DNA of 64,000 nt from Icerya purchasi (taxonomy: Eukaryota > Arthropoda > Insecta > Hemiptera > Monophlebidae). The stretch lies in NCBI GenBank assembly GCA_039619475.1, contig CM077115.1, forward strand, positions 534,906,315 to 534,970,314. The letters are read 5' to 3'. The translations under genes and the position numbers were made by a program. Positions 1 through 10,310 of the stretch are shown piece after piece. Each line of letters starts with the position of its first letter. Positions within the stretch are counted from its first letter, which is position 1. The notes beneath the pieces were generated by a model. That model worked only from the letters and a program-made list of their open reading frames with translations. It did not search any database and was not told where the DNA came from.

Positions 1-1927
1 CGATTGAGACGATTGAGCCTTCGTTTCGATGTCCTATATATCCACGTTTCATCACTAGAGTGGTAACGCGTTTGAGCAAGTCTGAATCGTTAACGTCGTT
101 TTAGTAAGTATAATTGTTCAGCGATGGTTAGCCGTTTTTGTTGAAAATTCATTAGTTTTGGAGCAAACACTCGATTCGAAACATTTTTGTAAAAATTGCT
201 TCGGATTAGCCGTATGAAATTCCTATTTTTTCAGCAACCTCCTCTTTAATGGTGATTTTTCCATTAGCAAGCAAGTATAATTCAAATATTAAGTAATCAC
301 GAACAAAAGTTTATTATCAACATGTTGTTTCGTCATAACGAACTAATTATCTGTAGCTTGTTACTTTGAAACATTTTAAATTTAATAATACATTCTCGAT
401 ATTGAGGTTACTTATTGATGCGAACTAAATTTTACGTTGACTTTTACATATATGCACTGGCACTCACGGCTTTGCCCGTGAATTAATACCTGTTTAAATC
501 TGTACTTTTGGAACTTAATAAAGAAATTTTTGTTTTATCTGGAATTATATTTATGTAAAGATTCTTTCTCTCCTCGAGAAACATGTTTATCACCTTCCAA
601 CAAAAAATGGTCTTCACGTTTCCCTTTTAGCTGAAGATTATCGATCTTTCTATAATTTGTCTGATCTAATAACAATTTCCGCTTAACTAAACGGTACACA
701 CACAGTCTTCATTCTGAAGGGGCTGAGTTATTCACATGGTGATCTTACATAATTTCACATTTAAGAGAACCTCCAATCTTTCAAACTATTTTATCAAAAT
801 TAATTTATTACTACCAGGGCAAACTACAATAGTTGCGTAAGGATTTCAAATTTTAGCACAAATAAATAATATTCCCGGTAGCAAATATTAAAAATACAGT
901 TTCCAATCTTTCTCTTTTTTTATATGATGAACTCTGTATTTTCACTAAAGATTTATTTCCTGTATTCGGTTTTCCCTTCTTTCGTTAATATTACTAATAT
1001 CATTTGCGGTGCTCGCCTAATATTCGTTTATAGTTTGTTTTTTTTTTCGTAACGTACATTTTTAAATATGCAATTTATGTACGTGAACACACATACATAC
1101 ATACATATATATATTAATTACAACGTAATTCTTAGGCTACCCCCCATTAGAAAAAACGTCTTAATTTTATCTCCCATTAGAATTGAAAAAGTTATAAATA
1201 CACAAAAATCTGAAATAAATCAAAAATTCAAAATATATATTGATGATTTTTTAGGGTGTTCTTACATTTAAAAAAAAAAAAAAAATGCTCCATATTTTTA
1301 GGTAGTTTATTAATATTTTATGCAAAATTTTTTATTGCGAGTATAATCAATAACATATGTAATCTTTATTAATGTTTACACGGTAATTCATTTATGTAAA
1401 TTATTAATATATGAATCAAAGTGATGGAAATTATTAATAATATGAATATTAGTGAAAAATGTATTGTTATTTATAAAATAAATATGCGAAGAAAACTTTC
1501 AAACTCCTCCCTTTTCAATGTATATATATAAACTCAATATTTTATATCTTGCTGGGAACCCTCGGATGATAATTATCTGTAATTCTTATAGACCAGTTAA
1601 TAATTTTAATTTTAGTTTATGGTTTTGTTTTCTATGAAATACTTCCGCTCCCTATAAAAACGTTACATTTAATCGATACAAAAACTTTACATGATTTTTC
1701 AAATTACTCTTAGTGTAAAAATAATATAGGCACAGTTTTTAATGACAACTCATTCTTATGCTGAGAGTAAATGATAAAAACCCGTTACGGAAATATATAA
1801 CGTTTTTCTGGCATGTTTTGGAATAAATGTACAGTAAAAATCAGAATAAAATTTAAACTGATTGTTACACGGGCCGTAAATTATTATTATTTTTTTAAAG
1901 AACGATAGAGTTAATTGAAATTTACTC
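1..1927. other. AT-rich non-coding stretch, nothing recognised
   Basis: This stretch is AT-rich with homopolymer runs, for example a long A-run near 1268-1286. No reading frame has protein-like composition with splice support. A short open stretch ending near 675 reads as protein-like but has no start and no family I recognise, so it is not called. Confidence 0.5.
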
Positions 1928-2060
1928 TTTTTTTTGGGTGTCTCAATTATGAGTATTAACCCAGCGCGAATGAAATTTTTTTAAGTGTTAATGTGCGGCA
2001 GTGGGATATGAAGTCGTACTGGAACGCTAACCAACTACACTTCAGTAGCTGTTGAAATTT
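1928..2060 (-). repeat. SINE-like dispersed repeat, copy 1 (conserved tail, minus strand)
   Basis: Read on the minus strand, this segment starts with a degraded tRNA-like head (A-box-like GTGTAGTTGGTTAGCG) and continues into a tail with the words CACATTAACACT, AATTTCATTCGCGCTGGGTTAA and CATAATTGA. It ends in an A-run, seen as T-run near 1928-1936. The same tail occurs at 21871-22000 and 35279-35400, so this is a dispersed family rather than chance. The B box is badly decayed in this copy. Confidence 0.55.
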
Positions 2061-3823
2061 ACTCTTCTGTAACTACTGTAGAAGAATTTTTATCGAGGCA
2101 CTAGGACCTTTCTCATGGCGAAGTCCGAATGACATATGTACACACACACACACACACACACGTATGTATGTAACAGGTTCTCGACAGATTTATATTGCTC
2201 AAAGATGTAGAATTTTTCAGTATTGTTTTTCATTTTTTCAAGTTACACGGGTTTATTTGTAAATCGTTCTTCGCGCCAGTATGCAGTAGTAATAAAATCT
2301 CTTTACTACTGGCTGTTATCGTTAAAGAAAATGTGACAAGCTCCATTAAGCCGCAATTAGCGCCTTGTTCAAATTTCACAGTTTTTATGCATCGTTAAGA
2401 AAAAATCGAAATACACAGTTTATTTTTGTTGTTTCTGGTTCTGCTGTTATATTTACTTTTTTTTTCTCTTGGCCCGGCAATTTGGCCAGCGATAAAATAC
2501 ACAGGCGTTAAGAATAGCAACCGTCGCACTAATTAAATTTGGACAGACATTGTTTTATTTTATAGCCGTGCTAAATAAAAAATGTGGATATATGTTGTTG
2601 ATGGGAAAGCGATATCTTCCTCTATTGAAGGGTTTAAGTTCTTTTCAGGTGTTAAAATCCGAATCTTAGGAATGGGGGGACGCGCATACAACTGTTTACG
2701 GGAGGCATATATTATGTTAGCGGAAGATTAACTACGCTTTTTTAAATATATTTGTTTCCTCCCCCAAAAAATGTTATTATATTTAGTTTTTGCCCCGTTA
2801 ACAAAGAAAATAATTATAAAGTCCCAGTTTTATTTGGCTGCGAAAGTGATAAATTGTTCGTCTTTAATAAATTTAGCAGAGACTTTGGAAAAATTTTAAT
2901 TTTCTTTCTCTGTATTTTATGTAGTCACACACTGTATTTCCCTCTACATATAAGTCTCATACCCTTAGCGGGGCGTCGGTCACAATGTACTTAGCCTAAC
3001 TGCACTAGTGAGAGCAGGGAGGCCAGTTTTTTTTTTTTTTCTGGCCGCTTTTACTTCCCTAGACTTCCTTGGTACCGAATTATCTCAAACTGAATAATAT
3101 TTTTGGTGTGAAATACAGATTTTTCAATGTATGTGTTAAATTTATTAAAACTGGTGCTAACTAATAAAAATGAGCTCGTTTTCTTGGTGTTTTGATGCAG
3201 CCAAAAACCTTCGAGGCCCTTATAAAAATTACTTTTGTTTTTTCCAACAGTTTCGTATTATTTTCCAATTTTGGTTTCGCGTATATGAAATTGTGATAAA
3301 CATCTGATCAAAATATTATCGGTTTGGTTTATCTTATGATTTTGTGGTGAGCAGACTTTCAGTACACACTACCTTTTTATGATGCTGTTTCCACTAGTTG
3401 GGATTATCATCCAGTTTATTCAATTTGCAATCGAATATACTTTTGTACTTTTTTCCATGTATTGCTCTTTTAATCATTTAATACATTAATTTGTTCTTAT
3501 TCGTTTGGTTTATTTTTGTCGATTTCGATAATGCAAATCGGAATTTTGCCTTTAAGTGACATAATGTCCTGACGGAAGATAACTTTTTCATTATCACACA
3601 CAATCATCGTGTGTGCCAGCATACCGATACGCGAGTATTATCAAAACAATTGTTTCCCTATTAATACTGGCAGATTAATCCTGTATTTTATCGTACAGAT
3701 TTAATTAGGGAGAGAAAATAGTAGTTTGTAACTCTTCGCAGTAATCGGCTTATTTGTATGGCGCTATTTTTCGGGTTAGACCGTGTTAAATTTTATCGAT
3801 ATACAATTAACGCGAGTACTTAC
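2061..3823. other. Non-coding stretch with CA microsatellite and a poly-T hairpin
   Basis: A (CA)n run lies at about 2140-2161. At 3021-3046 the word GGCCAG, a run of 14 T and CTGGCC form a perfect six-base inverted repeat around the T-run. No gene is supported here. A polypyrimidine-AG at 3250 is followed only by short frames. Confidence 0.5.
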
Positions 3824-4068
3824 GATACGCTCGTTTATTCTTTATCTCCTCCTTGTTTAGTATCGATTCTATCAGTTGCATATTTATATCCGCATTCAGT
3901 TCGTCTAGATCAGTGCTGAGCGTTTTGTGTGGATTGTAATCCTGACTGGCGTCCAATTCTTTATAGTCCTCTTCTTGTTGCGATTTAATATTGCTTTGTC
4001 TTATTTTCCACAGTTTCGTTAGCATTTCTATAAATTCCGGATAATGTTCGTGCGATGTTTTCACTCCT
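3824..4068 (-). CDS. Candidate internal exon of an unidentified protein
   Basis: On the minus strand an open frame of about 80 codons runs from a TTTAG acceptor-like site (about 4069) to a strong GTAAGT donor starting at 3823. The peptide begins QKGVKTSHEHYPEFIEM, continues through TKLWKIRQSNIKSQQ and DELNADINMQL, and ends KEEIKNKRAY before the donor. It is highly charged, not low-complexity, and has no internal stop. The acceptor lacks a strong polypyrimidine tract, which is the weak point. There is no ATG before the conserved-looking part, so it would be an internal exon. I do not recognise the family; a dibasic NKR near the end is not enough to call a neuropeptide precursor. No partner exon was found in the window. 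Confidence 0.45.
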
Positions 4069-4143
4069 TTTTGCTAAACATATATATAATCTGGTATTAA
4101 TATGAATATTTTAATAAATTATTTTTAATAGTAATATATATAT

Positions 4144-4151
<8 letters not shown>

Positions 4152-4205
<54 letters not shown>
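4152..4205. repeat. (TA)n microsatellite
   Basis: A long uninterrupted TA dinucleotide run, preceded by a short CA run. It lies just outside the acceptor side of the candidate minus-strand exon. Confidence 0.9.
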
Positions 4206-4208
<3 letters not shown>

Positions 4209-5005
4209 ATATATAGCGTTTACCCCCGTCCGGTGCGTAGTGATTGGATGATGATCCGCGTTAACTTTTATATCATATTTTCGATAAGTTACGCTAGTTG
4301 TAATTTTTGATCTTTATTTTTTATATGATTTCGAATAATAACTTTAAGTAATAAAAAAAACAAAAAACAAAGAAAATTCAAAATAAAAATGATGGTGCGT
4401 AAATACTTTTGGACATAATTCACGGTCACTATGGCTTTTCTAAAAAGCAAATAACACGATAAAACCGTAATCACTGCGTCAGAATCCGATAAACAAGATT
4501 TTTTTTTTTTTAAATTCAGAGATAGTTGTTTTTTTTTTTTTGTTTTTTTTTTTGGTCCGGCTTTCGCCTGTCGACAAGTTTATTTAAGCTAGAGATATAT
4601 CTTTCATACTTGTGCACTGATGTTTATAAATGTTTGCGTGAAACACGTTTACGCGCAATGTGTGGAGTGATAGACCTCTCTAACCAAGTAGAAGATAAGT
4701 GAAATGAATTTTAAATTTTTATTTTTCAAAATTCACGAGCATTTCATTTAAAAAAAAAAAAAAAAACGAAATATTCACTCATTATGAGGGGCTTTGCGTT
4801 GAATAATTTAACAACCGCTTTTTACATAACTGACTACGTCAACTTTTTCTTTTGAGAAATTTACAGACATTAAATAAATTTACGCATTTCTATTATATGT
4901 TCTCGATGTATTGCGTAACTCCAGTCAAGGCGACTGTTGTTGTCTATTTAGGATTGAAGAATACATTTTTTTTGCCATACAGTATTTGTTTAATTAATTG
5001 AAATG
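4206..5005. other. Non-coding, T-run rich
   Basis: Long T-runs occur near 4500-4512 and 4526-4554. Read on the minus strand, the sequence just before the second run (AGGCGAAAGCCGGACC) followed by A-runs resembles the 3' end of a retroelement, but no coding remnant is attached. No gene seen. Confidence 0.4.
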
Positions 5006-5460
5006 TTTTTTTTTTTGCCCCCCCCCCCTGTTTATCTACCAAGGACTGTAACCCAGAAACGATTAGAAAAAGAAAGATTTTAATACGATCAGATGTTTTA
5101 AATAGAAAGGAACGAATAGCGGGAATAACGTATGAAGGAAAAGACACACAATATATGTATGTAAGAAGCGTCGTAATAAGGAGTGAGAAGATCGAGTCTC
5201 AGCAAATTGGAGTACAAGGTGGTAGAGCGTTCAACAGAAAGAGATGGGGCCACTACACGTGATCAGCATTTACAGAGGAGTGCTTCATTTGAATGGAGAA
5301 AACAAAGTGGAGAAGAAACCAACGAAAAATGAAAACGAAAGAAAGGTAGAGTAGAGAATGGTTAAAACATAGGCGAATGATGGAGACAACAACAGAACGA
5401 CGAAGTGAAAAAGAACCACAGAGGTTAGAAAGACTGTGCTGAATGGACGGATGATGAAAT
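5006..5460 (-). mobile_element. Decayed LINE 3' end, family A copy 1
   Basis: On the minus strand a broken frame reads NADHV, then an in-frame stop, and later FPSYVIPAIRSF and KTSDRIKIF. The same order of motifs (DANHIFFEC, VIPAIGSF, SAISDRIKF) occurs at 32838-33590, so these are two copies of one family. The H-x-x-x-C zinc-knuckle-like region is typical of the end of LINE polyproteins downstream of RNase H. A short 3' UTR (CTGGGTTACAGTCCTTGG), a G11 run and an A-run at 5006-5017 (T on the plus strand) close the element. Several frameshifts and stops make it a pseudogene. Confidence 0.6.
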
Positions 5461-6309
5461 TAAGAAAAGTCCAGTATTTTATCGAAATCTGATTTGAAAA
5501 TTTTTCACAGCGGAAGGGTAATGGAACTTTTTAAAAAATAAGTGGAAAAAACCGGGGCAACCTGAGCCAAAGAGTCAGCTGTATTAAAATAGCATTTTAA
5601 TAGTTGCTAAATTTTAAATATTTTAGCTCTGATTATATTAAAATTTTCTTTAATAAATTTCTGTTTCACTTTTTGTTTGAATAATAAAATTACTAATTAA
5701 AATAAATAAAATGGAAATCGGAAATAATATAAATTAATGCTTTTCTTTGAACTATTCTTCCATTAACGTGACACATGCCTTTAAAACTTTCGATTGACCA
5801 GCTTTGTTTTAATTTTTTTTTCTTTGAAATTTCTACTGCGTTTTGAGTTTCGTTAATCGTTTGCTGAATCCTATTTATATGTCGTTTACACATTAGAGAT
5901 ATGTGAAACGGATGAAAATAGAACAGCCCGTATGAAATGTTTTTATCGCACAATGGCGAGAAGATTATTAGAAGGCAATCACGGCGGTTGCTCACTTTCT
6001 GGTTGAAATCGAGAAATTTGTTGAAAGTCGGGGAATTTGTTGAAAGTCGGGGAATTTGAAGAAAATCGCCGCGTGATTTATAATGTATAGAACTTGAGAA
6101 GTATTAAAAATTATTGCAAAACTCTTCTAGTCTAGTACGTATATTTACTCTGCATAGATAATAAAACATCTCGCTGAATTTTGTCAAACGGGTAATTGAT
6201 AAAAGCGTGATAACGAATTTTATTCATTTTTTAACGAGAAGAAAAGATTTAAGTGATTTGAGATTTCATTATTAAGATTAAACTGCGCCGGCGGTTATAA
6301 TAAGAAATA
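5461..6309. other. Non-coding stretch with a short direct repeat
   Basis: At about 6010-6055 the 20-base unit TTTGTTGAAAGTCGGGGAAT occurs twice in tandem. The word GTCGGGGAA also occurs in the dispersed repeat at 28340-28490. No gene is supported. Confidence 0.45.
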
Positions 6310-6450
6310 TATCGCGAAATATTTGGAAATTATTTGTAATTTTTTCTGTGTGGTTGATGTTCTCCGAATTAGAGAAAATACTGAAAAAATCTGGGAAAAG
6401 CCAGGGAAAATTTTTTTGAAAAAAAGGTTTTTCCCCCAAATAATTACGTT
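6310..6450 (+). repeat. Dispersed repeat, family B copy 1
   Basis: This segment aligns by eye with 28340-28490: both have GCGAAGTATTTGGAAAT-like sequence, a pyrimidine-rich middle, then TGAAAAAATCYGG and GGGAAAAG followed by GGGGAAA or GGGAAAA and a T/A-rich end. It is not coding. Class unknown. Confidence 0.45.
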
Positions 6451-6617
6451 ACGAACTGGATTAAGAATAAAGCTAATTGTGGCAATGGTTCATAAACAAT
6501 TGCGTACTTGTAATAAACGATTCGCGAATAAGTTGTTTAGTTGTAGACACGCAATTATAAAATACTAAAAGTTTTCTCGACCTGCTACACAGATAAATAT
6601 ATACATATATATATATA

Positions 6618-6646
6618 CACCCTGTCAAGAAAGTATCGGGAATTGT
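6618..6646 (+). repeat. Mariner terminal inverted repeat, left
   Basis: Begins CACCCTGTCAAGAAAGTATC and is the exact reverse complement of 7908-7936 over 29 bases. TA precedes it at 6616-6617. Confidence 0.95.
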
Positions 6647-6665
6647 TAAATAAAACGAACAATTT

Positions 6666-7742
6666 TTAATTTTCATCCAAATTTATTTTGTCACCTTCAA
6701 AATAACATCCATTCGAAGTGATGCACATATGCCAACGCTTTTTCCACTCGGCAAAGCACTTCTGATAGGCGGTTTCCGGGATGGCCTTTAGCTCTCGCGT
6801 CGCATTCGTCTTGATGTCATCAATCGATTCGAAGCGCATTCCCCGTAGCGGAAATTTGAGTTTTGAGAATAGGAAGAAGTCGCAGGGTGCTAAATCTGGT
6901 GAATACGGCGGTTGTTCGATGATATTTACCGAGTGTTTGGCCAAAAACTCATTCACAATTATGGCTTTGTGAGACGGCGCATTATCGTGATGGAGAATCC
7001 AAGAATTGTCGACCCACAAATCGTTACGTTTACGACGGATAGCCTCTCTCAAACGTCTCAAAACACTTAAGTAAAACTCTTTGGTGACTGTCTGTCCGGC
7101 TGGCACATATTCATAGTGTACCACGCCTCGAATATCGAAGAAAACAATCAACATGATCTTCACTTTCGATCGGCTTTGGCGAGGTTTTTTCGGCTTTGGC
7201 GCGCCAATTGGCCGCCATTCGGACGATTGCTGGTTCGTAAGCGTGTCGTACTCGTACACCCATGTCTCGTCACCAGTAATTATCTTTTCCAAGAAGGTAG
7301 GATCCAAATTGGCTCGATCCAGCATGTCTGCAGCTACCTGTTCTCGGTACTTTTTTTGAAAGAAATTCAGGTCTTTCGGAACAAGCCGAGCCGCAACGCG
7401 TTGCATACCCAATTTTTCGTGCACAATCGTACGTACGCTCTCGTGTGACATGCCCAATCCATGAGCCATCTCTCTCAAGCTCACATGACAATTTTCAGCA
7501 ACGATTTCCTTGATTTTATCGACGTTATCATCGGTCACACTCGTTGAAGGCCGTCCAGAGCGAGGCATGTCTTCGACCGTCTCCCGACCATCCTTGAACG
7601 CTCTGTACCACTCGTAAACCCGCGTTTTTGATAAAGCAGATTCACCAAAAGCCTTCTGTAACATTTTCAGTGTATCGGCACAAGAAATTTCGTTCGAAAC
7701 ACAGAATTTAACACAAGTACGTTGTTCAATATTTTCACTCAT
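6666..7742 (-). CDS. Mariner transposase, apparently intact
   Basis: This DDE/D transposase cuts and pastes the element at TA sites and acts in the nucleus. The frame is open from 7763 to the stop at 6666; I take the Met of MSENIEQRTC (7742) as the start because it matches the usual mariner N terminus, giving 358 residues, close to the family's usual size. From that Met, an N-terminal helix-turn-helix pair covers about residues 1-115 (YEWYRAFKDGR, then SLREMAHGLGMSHESVR). The catalytic triad is visible: D158 in ITGDETW, D253 in LHHDNAPSH and D288 in LAPCDFF, with 94 and 34 residues between, the classic D,D34D of mariners. YSPDLAP is present; the WVPHEL linker is represented by RLVPKDL. I see no stop or frameshift. 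Whether it is active cannot be told from sequence alone. Confidence 0.95.
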   Translation of the reverse strand: MSENIEQRTCVKFCVSNEISCADTLKMLQKAFGESALSKTRVYEWYRAFKDGRETVEDMPRSGRPSTSVTDDNVDKIKEIVAENCHVSLREMAHGLGMSHESVRTIVHEKLGMQRVAARLVPKDLNFFQKKYREQVAADMLDRANLDPTFLEKIITGDETWVYEYDTLTNQQSSEWRPIGAPKPKKPRQSRSKVKIMLIVFFDIRGVVHYEYVPAGQTVTKEFYLSVLRRLREAIRRKRNDLWVDNSWILHHDNAPSHKAIIVNEFLAKHSVNIIEQPPYSPDLAPCDFFLFSKLKFPLRGMRFESIDDIKTNATRELKAIPETAYQKCFAEWKKRWHMCITSNGCYFEGDKINLDEN

Positions 7743-7907
7743 TGTAAAACTTCGACAAAACACTTCAAGGTCGACTGATTTTAACAGCTGCTGTAATCAC
7801 ACTGGTTGACAGATCGCGCTAAAAATAGGCATCATAATACAAAACAGTTGTACCAACCTGGAAAAAAAAAATTATCTGCCTAGCTATTACCCGGGAGATT
7901 TAAATTG

Positions 7908-7936
7908 ACAATTCCCGATACTTTCTTGACAGGGTG
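7908..7936 (-). repeat. Mariner terminal inverted repeat, right
   Basis: Exact inverted copy of 6618-6646, followed by TA at 7937-7938 and a (TA)n run. Confidence 0.95.
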
Positions 7937-8394
7937 TATATATATATATATATATAACATGACTAGAGGAAGTAGTAAATTTGAGTAATTTTTGCTTTGA
8001 AAAATAAATTAAAAATGAAAAAAAAATGTTTATTGTATTTCAAAAAGACAACAAATGTTTTTTTCAGTGAATAAACAGTTATATACATATATTATGTGGT
8101 ATACGTAAATATACGTACACGCGTGCATAATATACGGGTACTTTAGATAAAGAAACGTTTATATTTATATAACAACGCAAAGGCTGATCTTTGTGTTTTG
8201 TGTCTTTGAGAGAGTTGACATGCTTTTGTAGATCAGCATAACCTGTGATGCCTCTTTACGTGTACATACTCATGGAATTATAAACACCTAACGATTAATA
8301 TAAAAAAAATCAAAGGTTTTATATATATAAGGATGTCCAGCAGATATAGAACACACAAACATCCTATATTATAATGTATAGAAATAATTGCTTA
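7937..8394. other. Non-coding, nothing recognised
   Basis: AT-rich sequence beginning with the continued (TA)n run. No protein-like frame. Confidence 0.5.
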
Positions 8395-8814
8395 CACAAC
8401 TGTTTGACTTCTACCTTGAATTGTGGTTGTACTCCGCTGGAAACGACCGATGTGAGGTTAAATACCTTAGATTAAATTTTGACAGAACATTATCTTGGGA
8501 CAAGCATATTACAAATTTATCTAACAAAGTTAGGCAAACAATTCCAGCATTAAATAGATTAGCTTAATATGAATCCCATATGATGGTCTCCGTGTGTATA
8601 CCTTAACGCTATAGTCTTGTTACGAATCTTATATGGAATATGAATTTGGGAGGAAGCAAAGAGTACAATATAATCAAAAGGATTAGTAATCAGCAAAAGA
8701 GATGCTTAAAGATAATAATCCCCAAAAAAAGATCACTGAACCTTTACATTTTGCTCTATTCCGATGAATCCATCGACAGCATTTATCTTTTGTTTTTTAC
8801 TAGGATGGTTCTTA
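8395..8814 (+). mobile_element. Decayed LINE reverse transcriptase C-terminal part, left portion
   Basis: One frame reads EVKYLRLNFDRTLSWDKHI then NLSNKVRQTIPALNRL, which is the post-thumb region of Jockey/CR1-type LINE reverse transcriptases (KYLG-x-x-D-x-x-L-x-W-x-x-H). A second frame continues with NQQKRCLKIIIPKKR and LYSDESI, the next conserved block. At least two frame changes make it a pseudogene. It stops at the TTA next to the Harbinger-like element, and matching sequence resumes after 9890. Confidence 0.7.
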
Positions 8815-9887
8815 AGGACCGTTTATATCTACAGACATCGAGCGTGCCAGACACGTGTCGTGGCAGACAAAATAATTTATTCTATACGGTGTGTATTAAC
8901 GTATTTATATCTATCGTAACACGGTCGCGCAGACGCCGACAGACACAGGTCGTGCCCGGTCAGTAATTTCGGAAAGAATACTTTGTCTGCGCGCTTCATG
9001 TCTGTACGTGGCTGTGGCTACTTGCCGGGCCGTGTGAATAGAGTATCGGGACCGTGCAGACAAAAAGAGGAAAGATACTAAAAGTGGGCAGGCTAGTGTT
9101 CCTGAAAAAAAAAAATGGAAGTATGAAGATGAAATGTCTTTTTTGTTACCGTACTCGAAGGAAAGCCCGACTATCTGTCCAATTCCAAAAGTACCAGCTC
9201 TCTTGATAATGATGAAAACGCTAACGAAGAAGTGGATATTGATCAGTCACCTGAAGTTGGGCAACAAACGACTGACACATTGCCATCTACAACTGAGGTT
9301 AGTCAACAAACGGCTGATACATTGCCAACTCTACATCATCACCAGCTACAGCTCAAAACTACCCTCAACCAAAGCGCATCAAACGAGCCCACAAACGAAC
9401 TGATGAAACACCTAGCACAGTACTAATGAAGTATATAATAAACAGTTACTCCACCACTACCGGATGACATTGAACAATTTATGGCTGGGATTACTACTAC
9501 CTCCAAAAGACAGGGCTATTGCAAAAGGCAAGATATTTTAAATAGTCTCTCGTGTGGAAATAGATATTCTGAGCAGGCCATTCGCAAGTAATTCTATGGT
9601 ATCCCCGGTCTTCTTCTTCTAGTAACAATGCAATTATGGATAAATCTTCCTCCACAGAGAAGTACCTGAACATTTTCAACATAAATCGACGTGCTTTTCC
9701 CCTACTAAAGCTATCCAGTAACTGTCGGTGAGAGCGGTCGCGTCCGACGCCGACGATGGTGTCTGTCGATGTCTGACACGGCACACTTCTGTCGTCACGT
9801 TAGATGTGTAAATAAATGGTGTCTGTCGGTGTCTGCCACGGGCTACTTGTCTGAAACTCTACTCTGTCTGTAGATATAAACGGTCCT
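8815..9887 (+). mobile_element. Harbinger-like DNA transposon, internally decayed
   Basis: Perfect 23-bp terminal inverted repeats lie at 8815-8837 (AGGACCGTTTATATCTACAG...) and 9865-9887. The flanking trinucleotide is TTA on both sides (8812-8814 and 9888-9890), which matches the three-base TWA target duplication of the PIF/Harbinger superfamily. Just inside both ends are repeated CAGACAC / GTGTCTGTCGGTGTCTGCC motifs, likely subterminal binding sites. The interior keeps remnants of a MADF-BESS-type DNA-binding protein, the accessory protein class found in many insect Harbingers. No transposase is left, so it is non-autonomous at 1073 bp. The superfamily call rests on the TSD and cargo together. 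Confidence 0.8.
9050..9640 (+). pseudogene. MADF-BESS-like protein remnant inside the Harbinger-like element
   Basis: In frame from about 9058 the sequence reads KKRKDTKSGQASVPEKKKW then KYEDEMSFLLPY, which matches the C-terminal end of MADF (Myb/SANT-like) domains. After a one-base frame change near 9205 an acidic linker follows (NDENANEEVDIDQSPEVGQQ, with a TADTLP-type repeat), ending at a stop near 9423-9426. Beyond it the two frames DIEQFMAGI and LPPKDRAIAKGKIF together resemble a BESS motif. The MADF N terminus is missing. In intact elements this protein binds DNA or helps import the transposase; here it is broken. It is specific to the element, not to the host locus. Confidence 0.55.
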
Positions 9888-10310
9888 TTATAGCACACGG
9901 AGAAGCGTGAAAGCGTTTATTTAAATTATTGTGGTTTATTTCAATTGTACGAAATAATCACGCAGCTGAAGCCACATACAAAAATGTTTACAAACATTAA
10001 ACAAGTTCAGTTAAGCATGATGTTTTATGTGCGGAGCATTATGTTGAGGTAAAGAGATAATAACTATAATTTACATTCACATAATACAAAATTCAAAACA
10101 AAGTAATCTGAATTTTCGCGGCGCAAAGGGGGGAGGTATTTGTTTAATGTTTCGGCAGATTCGAAAGTTTCGTTAAGAAAATGAGATACAGTTTTGTTCC
10201 CGACAAATAGCGATCTCTTACCATCGATAAATCTGGAAAAAAATATTTTTTTCAAAACTTTCGAGCTCTTATTAAGTTTCCGTATGTTACCACGTGTACA
10301 GAATCCCAAA
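9888..10310 (+). mobile_element. Decayed LINE C-terminal part, right portion
   Basis: After the Harbinger-like element a plus-strand frame contains YNLHSHNTKFKTK and RRKGGRYLFNVSADSKVSL, resembling the extreme C terminus of Jockey/CR1-type reverse transcriptase polyproteins (H-x-x-x-TR-x-K ... G-x-R-x-x-N-x-L-P). It appears to continue the LINE at 8395-8814. Frames are broken. Confidence 0.5.

Larger units (their letters stand above)
6618..7936 (-). mobile_element. Full-length mariner element (Tc1/mariner superfamily)
   Basis: The element is 1319 bp, bounded by perfect 29-bp terminal inverted repeats at 6618-6646 and 7908-7936 (outer end CACCCTGTCAAGAAAGTATC). Both ends are flanked directly by TA, the target duplicated by mariner elements, and it sits inside a (TA)n microsatellite. 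It encodes one uninterrupted transposase on the minus strand. Length, ends and gene content all match a complete mariner. Perfect terminal repeats and an open frame suggest recent arrival compared with the decayed LINEs nearby. Confidence 0.95.

Noticed and set aside
6781..7491. Open frames on the plus strand and in other minus frames over the mariner
   Set aside because: They overlap the confidently identified transposase, and their peptides have no family resemblance.
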